DNA of 64,000 nucleotides from assembly GCA_049323275.1 (NCBI GenBank), contig JBMOOM010000103.1:1-64000 (forward strand), in the 5' to 3' direction. Under the pieces are notes generated by a model. It saw only the letters and a program-made list of their open reading frames with translations, ran no database searches and was not told the origin of the DNA. Of this stretch, positions 27,801 to 36,900 are shown one piece after another; positions within the stretch are counted from its first letter, which is position 1; the number at the start of each line of letters is the position of its first letter. The DNA comes from Taklimakanibacter sp049323275. Its GTDB lineage: Bacteria > Pseudomonadota > Alphaproteobacteria > Rhizobiales > Aestuariivirgaceae. The translations under genes were made by a program, and so were the position numbers.

Positions 27801-29223
27801 GGACGAGGGTGTCGGGCGTGTAATAACTGCCGCTCAGGCGACGTTCGGTCGCTTGCGTGTCGCCGCTAGCGGCGTCATTCGCAAAGCCGAACCTCCATGG
27901 CGAGGCATTGACATCCAGACGCGGATGGAGCTCGAGGAGACTCTCATACACCGAGCCCAGCTCTTCCGTGCCCATGTCGCGGTAGTTGACGCGGGCGAGA
28001 CCGGCGCTGGTTCGGAAATACGCGAGGGCGCGGATGGCTTGGAGAAGGCGCTCGTTGCTGATTAATCCCGCGTCCAGCTGCTGGCAATGACCCCGGTCGA
28101 ACAATCCGCCCAACGCGGGCAGACCGAGCCTGCTCTCGCCACGTTCAAGTGCACGGAACAGCACAAGGAGCCCTTGCCAGAGGTCAGGATGACGGTCGTA
28201 ATGCCGCCGCTTGAGCGCCCGGTCGCGCAGGCGAGCAAGGCTATAGGCTTCGGCGAAGATCGTGCGCTGATCTGTCGTCGTAGTCGGCGCGTGCAGCAAG
28301 CCGCGCTCTTCGGCGGTGAACATAAACAGAAGTCGATAGACCAAGCGCAGCAGTTCTTGAAAGTATCTGTCTTCGGTCAGTTTTCCATTCGACAGCGCTG
28401 TGCGCAGGCTTTCGTTGGCAGGATGCTGCAGAAAGCCATTTCCGAGTTGCCGCAATGCTTCAGTGACGCCCTCCCGCAAATGTTTGAGCGCGCGCTCGCC
28501 AGTCTCATGCGCCTGCGCCCGCCAGCGCTCTAGGATTGAGCCGGAGGGTTTGCCATCGAGAAGCTTAAATCGTGAAGCGTGAAGGGTGAGCCAGAGTGCC
28601 GCGAAATCCGAGTAGAGCTGCTCTCCAAAGATCAGGTCGAGGTCGGTCTCGAAATAGGCGGGGCGTGTGAGGCTCGGATTGTCGCGCAGCACCCGGAGCT
28701 TGGCCCCGTTAGCGGTGATGCCCCAGAGGACATCATCACTTGCATTCAAGAATTCTTGTATGACCCCGTGTGGTGCGCAACGCCGGCCTTCTTCGCCAAA
28801 CCGGGAATCGGCACGATCAAGGTCGAACTGTCGCGTCGTCAGTAGAACCGGCACGGTGCCGCTGAAGGCCTGATGGGTGATCAGGAACTGGCGATCGCCA
28901 ATGCCGACGGGGCGCGTAGGCGTGAGATCGTCGAAGCTCAGCACATCCCTGAGCAGAGGAACGAGCCAATCCTCAACTCCGACTTTGATGGGGCACAGGT
29001 CTTGGCGTTCGCGGCGTTCGGTGTAGGCCGCATAGAGATCATTCGCGATGCGCCAGTAGCGGGCGAGCTCGTCCTTGAGGGAGAGCGATTTGGTTAGGCC
29101 GTAGTCGGCTCCACTCTGATGCTTTGCCGACTGCATCGCTATGAGTGAAAGGAACTCCGGCGGAAGGATGGCGCCTTCGATGCGGATCGCTGTGAAGCCG
29201 TGGCTATTGCGGTTCCGTGCCAT
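24808..29223 (-). CDS. Eco57I-type adenine-specific DNA methyltransferase, DrmMI/PglX-like
   Basis: A 1471-residue protein. The catalytic core holds SAM-binding motif I (VIDPACGSGHFLLAAARRLA) and the N6-adenine motif IV NPPW (FDLVLGNPPWETMSPDAKEFF, shown in part). A long N-terminal region and a C-terminal target-recognition-like half surround it. No clear endonuclease motif is visible, so it is probably a methylase rather than a combined type IIG enzyme. ATG 29223 follows GGGGCAGAGC, 10 bases after the SNF2 gene stop. Methylases of this class mark self DNA in BREX (PglX) and class 1 DISARM (DrmMI). The neighbouring SNF2 helicase argues for the DISARM-like role. Confidence 0.85.
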   Translation of the reverse strand: MARNRNSHGFTAIRIEGAILPPEFLSLIAMQSAKHQSGADYGLTKSLSLKDELARYWRIANDLYAAYTERRERQDLCPIKVGVEDWLVPLLRDVLSFDDLTPTRPVGIGDRQFLITHQAFSGTVPVLLTTRQFDLDRADSRFGEEGRRCAPHGVIQEFLNASDDVLWGITANGAKLRVLRDNPSLTRPAYFETDLDLIFGEQLYSDFAALWLTLHASRFKLLDGKPSGSILERWRAQAHETGERALKHLREGVTEALRQLGNGFLQHPANESLRTALSNGKLTEDRYFQELLRLVYRLLFMFTAEERGLLHAPTTTTDQRTIFAEAYSLARLRDRALKRRHYDRHPDLWQGLLVLFRALERGESRLGLPALGGLFDRGHCQQLDAGLISNERLLQAIRALAYFRTSAGLARVNYRDMGTEELGSVYESLLELHPRLDVNASPWRFGFANDAASGDTQATERRLSGSYYTPDTLVQELLRSSLDPLVADTIARNPADPVGALLALRVIDPACGSGHFLLAAARRLAAEIAKLQAGSDTPDEAARQHALREVVRHCIYGVDRNPLAVELCRTALWIETVEPGKPLTFLDSHIRTGDSLVGITDLSLLRDGIPDEAYKALSGDSKEVAAHFRKLNKNERDKRPSLDIAGPPKDLADALLALDAMPEDSVADIEAKRAKFEGLRSGGLGWRMQRACDLWVAAFFALKVEVPATRGRELVPTTDKIWQYLRGVTLYGPLMGEADRLAQHYRFFHWPLEFSDVMAKGGFDLVLGNPPWETMSPDAKEFFAVYDHEVRSMSPEDQEATYSRLLETPAIAKRWDAYCRDLYAQAQFYRESGRYRLFAPGNLGKGDLNVYRMFMESALALVRPGGCATQLVPDGLYNGANAAAIRQFLFDECRLIQLIGFQNLKRIWFPEIYYRMKFCLYTAIRNGRTESFNASFGVLSAEQLPSIHLAALRIPVSLVREFSPDAMAIMEFAAQEDIDICRKMYDRYPKFGENIDGLPYRHYMREVDMGTDRELFSENPDGLPVFEGRMVDSYDYRAKGYASGRGRSADWVDLPFGAQHKSIQPQWRIRRDLMPDKLLGRIEKYRIGFCDVASATNARSLISTVLPAGSVSGHKVPTIVFDGGSSIDTLLWVGVSNALCVDFLVRKKVALTMSYTIMDTLPFPRDWRTTPSAKQIAERVLALCAVGDEMEGFRRLVHKEDDVPCSDAGVEDASQRARLMAEIDVLVAHEVYGLSREEMLYILDPANLLGEDCSVETFKALRNREIRDCGEYRTQVLILEAWDRLERGALRDASAPAVVAPPPRVEVDPATLSDGAWARPLQDQRAETGALLAALLKAMNHTLPARQVRLAAALALEPRLLLPHLGEHEEATWRRLVGSEVDPLPDSVAQFVARTDQAWGDAIRNLRGNGHLIEDSQAGTWASGTGLDAFNTAGWPDGRARMVLDVLPRMSTDKVVAALPEGLRGWINGAA

Positions 29224-29233
29224 GCTCTGCCCC

Positions 29234-32092
29234 TCACAAACTCGCCACCGGCATGAGGACATAGACGCCGATCGTGTCGACGGGCAGGGCGGGAGTGACA
29301 CTGTATCGAAAGCCTCTGGCGTCACTCGCTTCGCGGACACGACGGTGGTCCGCAAGAAGCTCTTCGGCGCGGCGTTCGGCGATCGCGTTGAATTGCGGTT
29401 CAAGGACCGGCACCGCACAGAGCGCCTGAGCTACGAGACGGCTCTTCTGACCGTCATCCATGTTGCGCCCAGGCGTCAGTGAGAGAAGCGTCAGAGCGTC
29501 TGCCTCCGCGAGCACCTCTGGCGTCTCCATTCTACGGACGGCAACACCCAAGCATTCCTCGGCGAGCAGAGATTTTGCCACGACGAAGCGGCTATCCGAT
29601 TCACGCCGCTCGACTGTGATCTGGTGGCGCAGGCGCAGAAGATAGACGATTGTCCGGGTATCGACGTCTTTGGTAAAAATCGCGCTCGAGCGTGCCCCGA
29701 GGCCCGAATCGCCGAGGTCCAGCGCCGCTTCTGCGATAAAGTCGGCGAGCGTGGCCACGAGCGGGTGCGTGCGATGAATATATAACATACCCGATGGCGC
29801 TGGCTGTGCAAAGCCGATCTTTACGGTTCCCTTGAGCCCAATACCTTCGAGCCGCTCCTGCAGCGGCTTCGGCAGGTGGACGAGAGCTAGTCGATGATGG
29901 TCCCGGCAGGGCTCGAGCGGCGCACCTAGCCGTTCGGAAGCATGCCGAACGAAGCGGGCAACGTCCTCTTCACCACCGAACACCGAAACCGCCTTGCGCC
30001 ACTCCGGCAGAACCTCATCTGGCGCTAGGCGATGCTGAGCGAAGACAGTGCGCGTCATTCTGTCCTGCGCCGTCTGCCAGGCGCTGTCGACTTCAGTTTC
30101 CGTCTCGCCGAAATTGAGCGTCAGTTGCCTCGCGGACTGCGCGACGCGGCCCGATTGAAGCAGCACCGCCTTCATGATGGCGTCGACAACTTTATTGTTA
30201 TCCGCGGGCAGAGGGACCGCGACGCCGAGTTCTTTGCGGATCTTTTCCGCCTTACGGATAATGACCTTGAGCACCGCGCCGTCGACGGGGTTGTTCTCGC
30301 CGTAGAGCATGAGTGCGCGCACTCTCTTGGCACTCTGCCCAAAGCGGTCGACGCGACCCTCCCGCTGCTCATGGCGCGTCGGGTTCCAGGTCAGGTCATA
30401 GTGGACCACCGCGTCGAAGTAGCGCTGGAGGTTTACGCCCTCAGATAGGCAGTCGGTCGCGACCAGGACCGGTGTGGCACCGTCATCAAGTGCGCCAAGC
30501 TCTTCGATTCGCTCCTCGCGTTGGTGCGATGTCAGTTCGCCAGTGATGGCGATCACATGACTCTTGCCCTGAGGCAGAACATTCTTGAGTTGGTCGGCCA
30601 CATAGTGGACTGTCGCGATATAGCGACAGAAGACGACAGGCTTGAACCCTTCAGTGACAAGCGATTTCAGTTCATGCACGAGAGCATCGAGTTTCGGGTC
30701 GTTCTTCGGCCTGCGTAAAATCTCGGCTCGCTCAATAAGGCGACGCAGAGCGGCAACGTCCTCCGGGGTCTCGACCGTGCCGGCAGGAATAGACTCATCG
30801 AGTGTTAAGGCGTCATCTGTTCCGCCGTCCATGACCGTCTCGCCAGCGGTTGCCTCCAAATCCGCAATCTGTTGGCTCTCCGGCTGACCTTCGACCGCGT
30901 TGAGACGGGTGCGTAGGGCTAGGGCAGCGGCGGCCGGGCTTGATGAGACGCAACGCAAGAGAGCAAGCGCTGCCCACCACGACATGCGCTGCTGCAGTTT
31001 TGTCCCGCCTTCGGCGCGTTTGACCATGCCGCGCGCGTAGTCAAGCACGTCATCAAATAGCTGGCCCCAATGACCGCTGAGCTTGTAAGTCGCCTCCTTG
31101 CTCTCACGCACTGGGAAGCCGGCCGTATCACGCCACTCAGCGATATCTCCGCGGCGACGCTGGACAAAATGATTTGAAAGCTCCTCGCGCAAGCGCCGAC
31201 GCAGATGGCCCTCTGGCAGGTCAATTAGGCCAGCAAACTTCGGATCCAGTAGCCCTAACAAATTGTGGAAGGCGATATCATCGCCGGAATGTGGCGTGGC
31301 TGTCAGAAAGACCATATGCCGGGTGGGTTTTGCTTCGGCGAGTCCTTTCAGTAATTGGTAGCGTTGGTGGCGCGCGCTGGTATTGGCCTGAACACAAGTA
31401 TGCGCCTCGTCGACGATGACCAACTCCGGACAAGCACGCAGAAAGTCCGCCCGTCGGCGGTCCGACTTGATGTAGTCGAGCGAGACGACTGTGAAGGGGT
31501 AAACTTCGAAGATCGATTCATCAGGCCGCAGGCCGCGTTCAAGTCGGGTTGCTGTACCGGTGCGTACGACTTCTGCTTCGATGTTAAATTTGGATGTGAG
31601 CTCTTGGCTCCATTGCTCACAGAGATGCGGTGGGCAGATGATAGCTAGGCGCTCGACCTCACCGCGATCGAGCATTTCCCGGGCGATCAGACCCGCCTCG
31701 ATGGTCTTGCCGACTCCGACGTCGTCGGCAATGAGAAGCCGCAGCGTATCGAGTTTGAGCGCCATCAGAAGAGGCACGAGTTGATAGGCGCGCGGCTCAA
31801 CAGCGATGTTCCCAAAGCTCCGGAAGGGGCCGGCGCCAGCGCGAAGCTTCAGGCGGAGCGCGTCACGTAGCAACAAGGCTGCCGCCTGAGATCCTGGTTT
31901 GCTTGGATCGGGCAGATCGAAGCTCGCTGCGACGGGCCGTTCAGGTTCGAGGGGCAGATAGATGAGCGTCGCGTCATCTTCACTCCCACCCAATGGTCGC
32001 AATTTCAGGAGATCGGCCCGCGTCTCCGGCAGGACAACCCATTCGCGTCCTCGCACTTTGACGAGATCTCCCGGCTTATACATGAGCGTCAT
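29234..32092 (-). CDS. SNF2-family helicase, DrmD-like
   Basis: A 952-residue helicase. The N terminus (YKPGDLVKVRGREWVVLPE; GSEDDATLIYLPLEPERPV) matches the DrmD type of DISARM as I know it. Motif I is ADDVGVGKTIEAGLIAREML, motif II VDEAHTC, motif III LTATPHSGDD. The C-terminal half has the SNF2 motifs V and VI (ATDCLSEGVNLQRYFDAVVH; WNPTRHEQREGRVDRFGQ). Start 32092 is chosen because AAAGGGGGGA lies about 10 bases before it; the longer frame overlaps the DUF262 gene end. It lies 56 bases after DUF262 and 10 bases before the methylase, so it is in the same operon. Confidence 0.85.
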   Translation of the reverse strand: MTLMYKPGDLVKVRGREWVVLPETRADLLKLRPLGGSEDDATLIYLPLEPERPVAASFDLPDPSKPGSQAAALLLRDALRLKLRAGAGPFRSFGNIAVEPRAYQLVPLLMALKLDTLRLLIADDVGVGKTIEAGLIAREMLDRGEVERLAIICPPHLCEQWSQELTSKFNIEAEVVRTGTATRLERGLRPDESIFEVYPFTVVSLDYIKSDRRRADFLRACPELVIVDEAHTCVQANTSARHQRYQLLKGLAEAKPTRHMVFLTATPHSGDDIAFHNLLGLLDPKFAGLIDLPEGHLRRRLREELSNHFVQRRRGDIAEWRDTAGFPVRESKEATYKLSGHWGQLFDDVLDYARGMVKRAEGGTKLQQRMSWWAALALLRCVSSSPAAAALALRTRLNAVEGQPESQQIADLEATAGETVMDGGTDDALTLDESIPAGTVETPEDVAALRRLIERAEILRRPKNDPKLDALVHELKSLVTEGFKPVVFCRYIATVHYVADQLKNVLPQGKSHVIAITGELTSHQREERIEELGALDDGATPVLVATDCLSEGVNLQRYFDAVVHYDLTWNPTRHEQREGRVDRFGQSAKRVRALMLYGENNPVDGAVLKVIIRKAEKIRKELGVAVPLPADNNKVVDAIMKAVLLQSGRVAQSARQLTLNFGETETEVDSAWQTAQDRMTRTVFAQHRLAPDEVLPEWRKAVSVFGGEEDVARFVRHASERLGAPLEPCRDHHRLALVHLPKPLQERLEGIGLKGTVKIGFAQPAPSGMLYIHRTHPLVATLADFIAEAALDLGDSGLGARSSAIFTKDVDTRTIVYLLRLRHQITVERRESDSRFVVAKSLLAEECLGVAVRRMETPEVLAEADALTLLSLTPGRNMDDGQKSRLVAQALCAVPVLEPQFNAIAERRAEELLADHRRVREASDARGFRYSVTPALPVDTIGVYVLMPVASL

Positions 32093-32148
32093 CGAGTCAT
32101 TCCCCCCTTTTGCGAGCTTCCCGGCGCGTTGTCTGCGCTCCTTGGTTC

Positions 32149-33933
32149 TTATCCAGGCGATACCGGTGGTAGACACCAGACACACCGCGCCAGCGCGGTA
32201 AGACTATCTTGGCGCTTTAGCACGGCGGATTCGTTCCACTCAGAAAATGGATCAAGCTCCGCCACCGCAACGTCGATCTTAGTGCTGACACCAACCTTCG
32301 GCCGCTCAGCGAGCGCTTTGGTCAGGAGAAGCTGGGATTGGCGATAGACGTCCCGCTTCTCCGAATAGGGTCGATTGCCGAGTGAGGCGTTGATCGATTT
32401 TTCAACGAGGACGAGATTGCCGAGACGGTCGGCTATATGCGGATCCTCAAACATCCCGAACTCGGTCGCTGCCTCATCGTTAGGTTGTTGAGGGAAGATG
32501 TGCTCAATTTCGAAGCCGCTTTCTGTATAACGACTTAGCCACCTCGTCCCCTCTGTCTCGCCATAGGCGCGCAGATCAATGTGCTGTGTCAGCTTGGCCA
32601 GGATGTACCGTAGGCGGTACTGTTGCACCGAGCCGACATAAAGGCGCCGGAAAGCATCGTCGAAACGCGTGGAGAGATCCGCTCTGGCAGGCACAAAGCG
32701 GCGGGCGAAAAAGCCAATCAGATCAGTTTCGTTGGCGACCTTCCGCAACTCGACGGCCCAACGCGCAAAGTTCCGCTCGAAGTCGCGGGTAGGCTCGCGG
32801 GTGATGACATACACAAAGAATAGATCCTCTACCTCGCGGGCAAGCCGGTCGAACTGGTCTCCTGGCAGGTGGCGGCCGGCGAGTAGCAGGACCAGGTGTT
32901 GGCGCGCAGCCTTACCTCCGAGTAGCTGCAGGTTTTCGAGATAACGGTTCTTGGCGCCGCTCTGATCGTGACCGTTTAAGAAGTTGACATAAGCCCTTGC
33001 CGCGCGCAGGAGCTCCTTGGCAAAGCTGAGAGGGTCGGCGGCGTAGCCGCATAGTTTCTCGTTTTTCGCGAACCAGCCGTAAATCTCGTCCTCACGGAGA
33101 ACATCGACGTCGTAGCGACTGAAAATGAAGTATCGGAGGAATCGCAAGGGCTTCTCGCCTACGCCAAAGATGATGTCCTGCAGCTCCTTCCAATGTGTCT
33201 TCAGCCTCTCGAAGGCCTCACGGTTCGCCTTCATGAAGAGCAGATTCTTCAAGAGGTCCATCGAATCGAGCCCGACGCCGCGGTCATTGATCGTCTCGAA
33301 GATCTTGAGCGCCTTCGCGACATCTTTCGTCTGAATACGGATGAGCTTTACCTTGTTTATGAGGTATCCATAGAAGACTCTCAGAGCTGCTGCATCGTGA
33401 GTAAATTCTCGCTTTAGAAAGTCGAGTGCGACTCGATAGGCATTGCGGATATTTGCGATAGAGCGCGTGCTAGCGTCATCAGGTCCGTCAAGGGTCCCTT
33501 TGGCGACGCGCTCGAGGATATCGCCGCTGTCTTCATACTGAAGGTCGAGTCGATAGCGGAAATGATCATGCCCAGTAGCGTCGACTGACGTGGCCGCGAT
33601 CTGATGACCCAGCGCTTCAGAAGGCTGCTCCCCCAATTCCTTAAGGCGATCGCGAATAGAGCAAAGAGTTAGAAACAGCGTCGTCATTCGCTGCTGTCCG
33701 TCGATCAATTCTAAGATGCCGTCGCTTCCCGGACAAACCACGATGCTTCCGATGAAGTACTCTGGTGCCGTGGCAGGGTCATTCCCGGCAAGCTCGGTAT
33801 TAATATCGCTGAGGAGTTGCTCGACTTGCTCCGTCTCCCAGACATACTCCCGTTGATAGTCGGGCACAGCGTAGAATGCCTGGAAAACATCGGCGATCCT
33901 AATGTCCTGACTCTGAATGGTTTGTTCGGCCAT
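32149..33933 (-). CDS. DUF262-DUF1524 protein, GmrSD/BrxU-like type IV restriction
   Basis: A 594-residue protein. The N-terminal DUF262 (ParB-like NTPase) shows VPDYQREYVWETEQVEQLL and the IDGQQRMTTLFL signature. The middle carries DRGVGLDSMDLLKNLLF. The C-terminal DUF1524 HNH nuclease shows FEIEHIFPQQ and NLVLVEKSINASLGNRPYSE, with the catalytic His in EHIFP. Fused DUF262/DUF1524 proteins cut modified phage DNA (GmrSD, BrxU). ATG 33933 lies one base after the stop of the big helicase (TGACATG), so translation is coupled. Inside a methylase-helicase cluster it may add a second line of attack on phage with modified DNA. Confidence 0.88.
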   Translation of the reverse strand: MAEQTIQSQDIRIADVFQAFYAVPDYQREYVWETEQVEQLLSDINTELAGNDPATAPEYFIGSIVVCPGSDGILELIDGQQRMTTLFLTLCSIRDRLKELGEQPSEALGHQIAATSVDATGHDHFRYRLDLQYEDSGDILERVAKGTLDGPDDASTRSIANIRNAYRVALDFLKREFTHDAAALRVFYGYLINKVKLIRIQTKDVAKALKIFETINDRGVGLDSMDLLKNLLFMKANREAFERLKTHWKELQDIIFGVGEKPLRFLRYFIFSRYDVDVLREDEIYGWFAKNEKLCGYAADPLSFAKELLRAARAYVNFLNGHDQSGAKNRYLENLQLLGGKAARQHLVLLLAGRHLPGDQFDRLAREVEDLFFVYVITREPTRDFERNFARWAVELRKVANETDLIGFFARRFVPARADLSTRFDDAFRRLYVGSVQQYRLRYILAKLTQHIDLRAYGETEGTRWLSRYTESGFEIEHIFPQQPNDEAATEFGMFEDPHIADRLGNLVLVEKSINASLGNRPYSEKRDVYRQSQLLLTKALAERPKVGVSTKIDVAVAELDPFSEWNESAVLKRQDSLTALARCVWCLPPVSPG

Positions 33934-33934
33934 G

Positions 33935-36900
33935 TCACCGATCTCGCGATACTGCGTCCGATGTTGGTGCACCGCCGGAGCTTGATCCGAATACCCAGCC
34001 GTGTTGCGTCACAATTCCGGGCCACATGCTCTTCTCAGCGGTGAAGCGGATAACGGTGAAGCCCGCATCTTCAAGCCGGGACATGATCGCCGCGTCCAAT
34101 GTCTTCTGGGCTTTACCCTCGTGATGAGGTCCGTCGATGTAGACGAGTGTTTGCTTGCTCTCGTACGCGAAATCGGGGCAGGTACCGAAAGCTTCGAGGT
34201 AGGGCTGTGCTCGGTCCGGCAAGCGGCAACCGGTGTCCCCTAGGTACCGCAACCAGTCCCTCTCCAGTGAGGAAATCGATGCATTCATCAACTCTTCGAG
34301 ACTATCGCCGGCATTGCACTCGCCGTCTACCTCAGTACATGTCGCGCGTGCCAAGCGGCAGAGCAGATCGAGAACAGTCGCGTTCCGCCTATCGATCTCG
34401 CCATGTTCGGGCTGGTTGTAGTAGCTCAAGAGGCAACGATAGCAGCCTGCCTCGCAGGTCGGATCCTCATCCTTAAGATCAGCGTGGTCGGTCCAGCCGC
34501 CAGAAGTCGAGCTGTAGTGACAGATTTGCAGTGCTCTGCGGGCAGCGCGACGGAGTGCTTCCGGGTCTCCCGCAATTCGTGTGAGTACGCCAGCGCCGCC
34601 TTCTGCAGCTTCATAGAACAGGACGCCGTGCCGGTTCTCAGTGTCGGGCAGCGGTTCAGCGGCCAGTTCAGCTTCTTCGAGTTGGAACTCCTGCTCAATG
34701 CCTCGTTTTAACGCGTATTGCAGCGTGATCATGACTTCCTTGGGCAATGAGTTTTTCGGCTGGAGGATTAGTACGTTGCGCGTGTCTTCGACGAACGGCG
34801 TGATGCGCTCGACCGTTTTCCCCTCGCGCACAGTATCGTCTTCGGCATCAGTCGGTGCCTGGCTGTCCTTCGTCCACTCGCCAGTGTTGACGTCGACGGT
34901 GAAGCCATAGATCGACTTCTCCTGGCGGCGGCGCCAGCCGAGGTTGATACGCCAAATTGTCGCGGCTGGGCCGTAGCGGAGTTCGAGGAGTGTCTCCCCG
35001 CCTTCGGCGAATACTGCAGTTTCGCACCGGGGCTTGCCGTTTTCCGCAGCGAAGCGCAGAGTCGTGATCATCTCATAGCCCTGACGCTGACGCTCTTCCT
35101 CGTCCGACGTAATCCGCGTCGCACGTCGGGTTGCGACCTGCTCAATACGGTAAAGGTTGGAGATCCGGCGACCGCCATCGAGCGTGTGGCCGCAGCTCAC
35201 GCAGCGTTCGTATTCGCGTGTGCCCCCAAAATGCCCATAGCCGCAGGCGGGACAAAGCCGCGCCCCCTGCAGCGGCAGCTTGGCCGAGGCCGTTACGCTT
35301 CCTTCGTCGCGAATCGTCAGGATCGCGCGTTTGACCCGATAAGTGCTGCCCTCGTGGTAGATGATCGACTGCGGTCCGAACTCACTGAGGCCTAGGAAGC
35401 GAGGGCGACTTAAGAAGGCGTCACGGACCACTTTTTCCTTTCGTCCGGGTATGAAGGCCATCAACGGCAATCGCGGAAAGTTGTAGCCTGGCAGAAATCC
35501 CTCGGCGGCAAGATAGCGGTAGGTATAGAAATCCGAGTTCATCGTCGCACGTGTGTCGAGCAGAAGATTCTGTTGGGTGTAGGCTTCGTCATATCGTGCC
35601 TTGGCCTCTCGCCGGTCCTGCTCGGTAGCGGCGGCATTGTTGAGAATATCATTGGCGAGCTTCATCTGGCTCGCTGTCGCCCGATAGAGCGAACGCCAAC
35701 GACGAAACGACTCATCGAACCGTAGCCGTGCGCCACCTATCGCATTGTCGAGCCATGTCGGCGTGTGCCAGCCAGCGCGCGCGGCGTCGAGATCAGCTCC
35801 GAACATCGCGAGAATTCGCTCCGCACGACTTTTCGCAGCTTCGCGGACATTCGATGCAGTTACGTCGCCCGCAATGTGATCGCGAAGCGGCAGGCCGTCC
35901 GCCTTCTCCAGATCGAGTACCTCGCGGACCGAAGAGCCAAGTTTCACCCCAGTCTCTGCGAGCCACACCGCATGTAAGTGGCTCTTGACAAGATCTTCAT
36001 TGCCAAGATCGATGGTTGGCGGATTTACCGTGCCCGCGACCATCCGCGTCGGATCGGCAAAAAAATACTGATCGTGAGGCGACTTGGCAGCACAGTAGGT
36101 TATGACGAGCGCAGGTTGGCCGCTGCGGCCCGCACGGCCACTGCGCTGGGCGTAATTGGCTGGGGTCGGCGGCACGTTGCGCATGTACACAGTATTGAGA
36201 GTCGATATGTCGACGCCGAGCTCCATGGTTGGCGAGCAGAAGAGAACGGGCAACCCTTGCGGTTCCACCGCGCCATTGATGACGCGCTGAGGTGCTAGTC
36301 CCTTGCGGAAACGCGCTTCCCGCTCGACCCGGATGTCAGAGTCGACCTGAGCAGTATGCTCGCGTGCTTCGAGTTGATGTAGAAAGCGGTCACTATCCCC
36401 TAGAAGCCCGGCGACGTTGTCATAGAGCGTGCGGAAGAAGATGTTGGTCGAGCCAGCTCGTCCCGAGTCAAAATCATCCGCTAGACGCCATGCCAGCACC
36501 GAGCTATCAATCCGATAGCCCGTGCGGCCCAAATCGAGCTCGGTCGGCTCGACGTAGCCATATGTGGTCAACACACGGAGGATGTCATCGACAATGGCAT
36601 TATAAGTGCTCTCGTCAAACCTGCTCGGGTAATGTGGATTACCGGACCAACTCGCGGACGAGCGCAGTCGGCGACCGAAAGCCGAACGATGCGAAACATG
36701 CATAGTTCGCTCTTCGAGCCTACGCGTTTTTGGCTGCGGCCGGGGGATCATATAAGCGTGAGAGAAGAGCCGCTCGTCCTCTGACAGCCCCCATGGCTCC
36801 TTCAGTTCATTGAAACTCCGGTTGCGGATTTGGTCCTGGAAATTGGGGTCGAGATAAATGGTTTTCACGCAGAGCGCCTTACGCATGCGATCGAGTAGCT

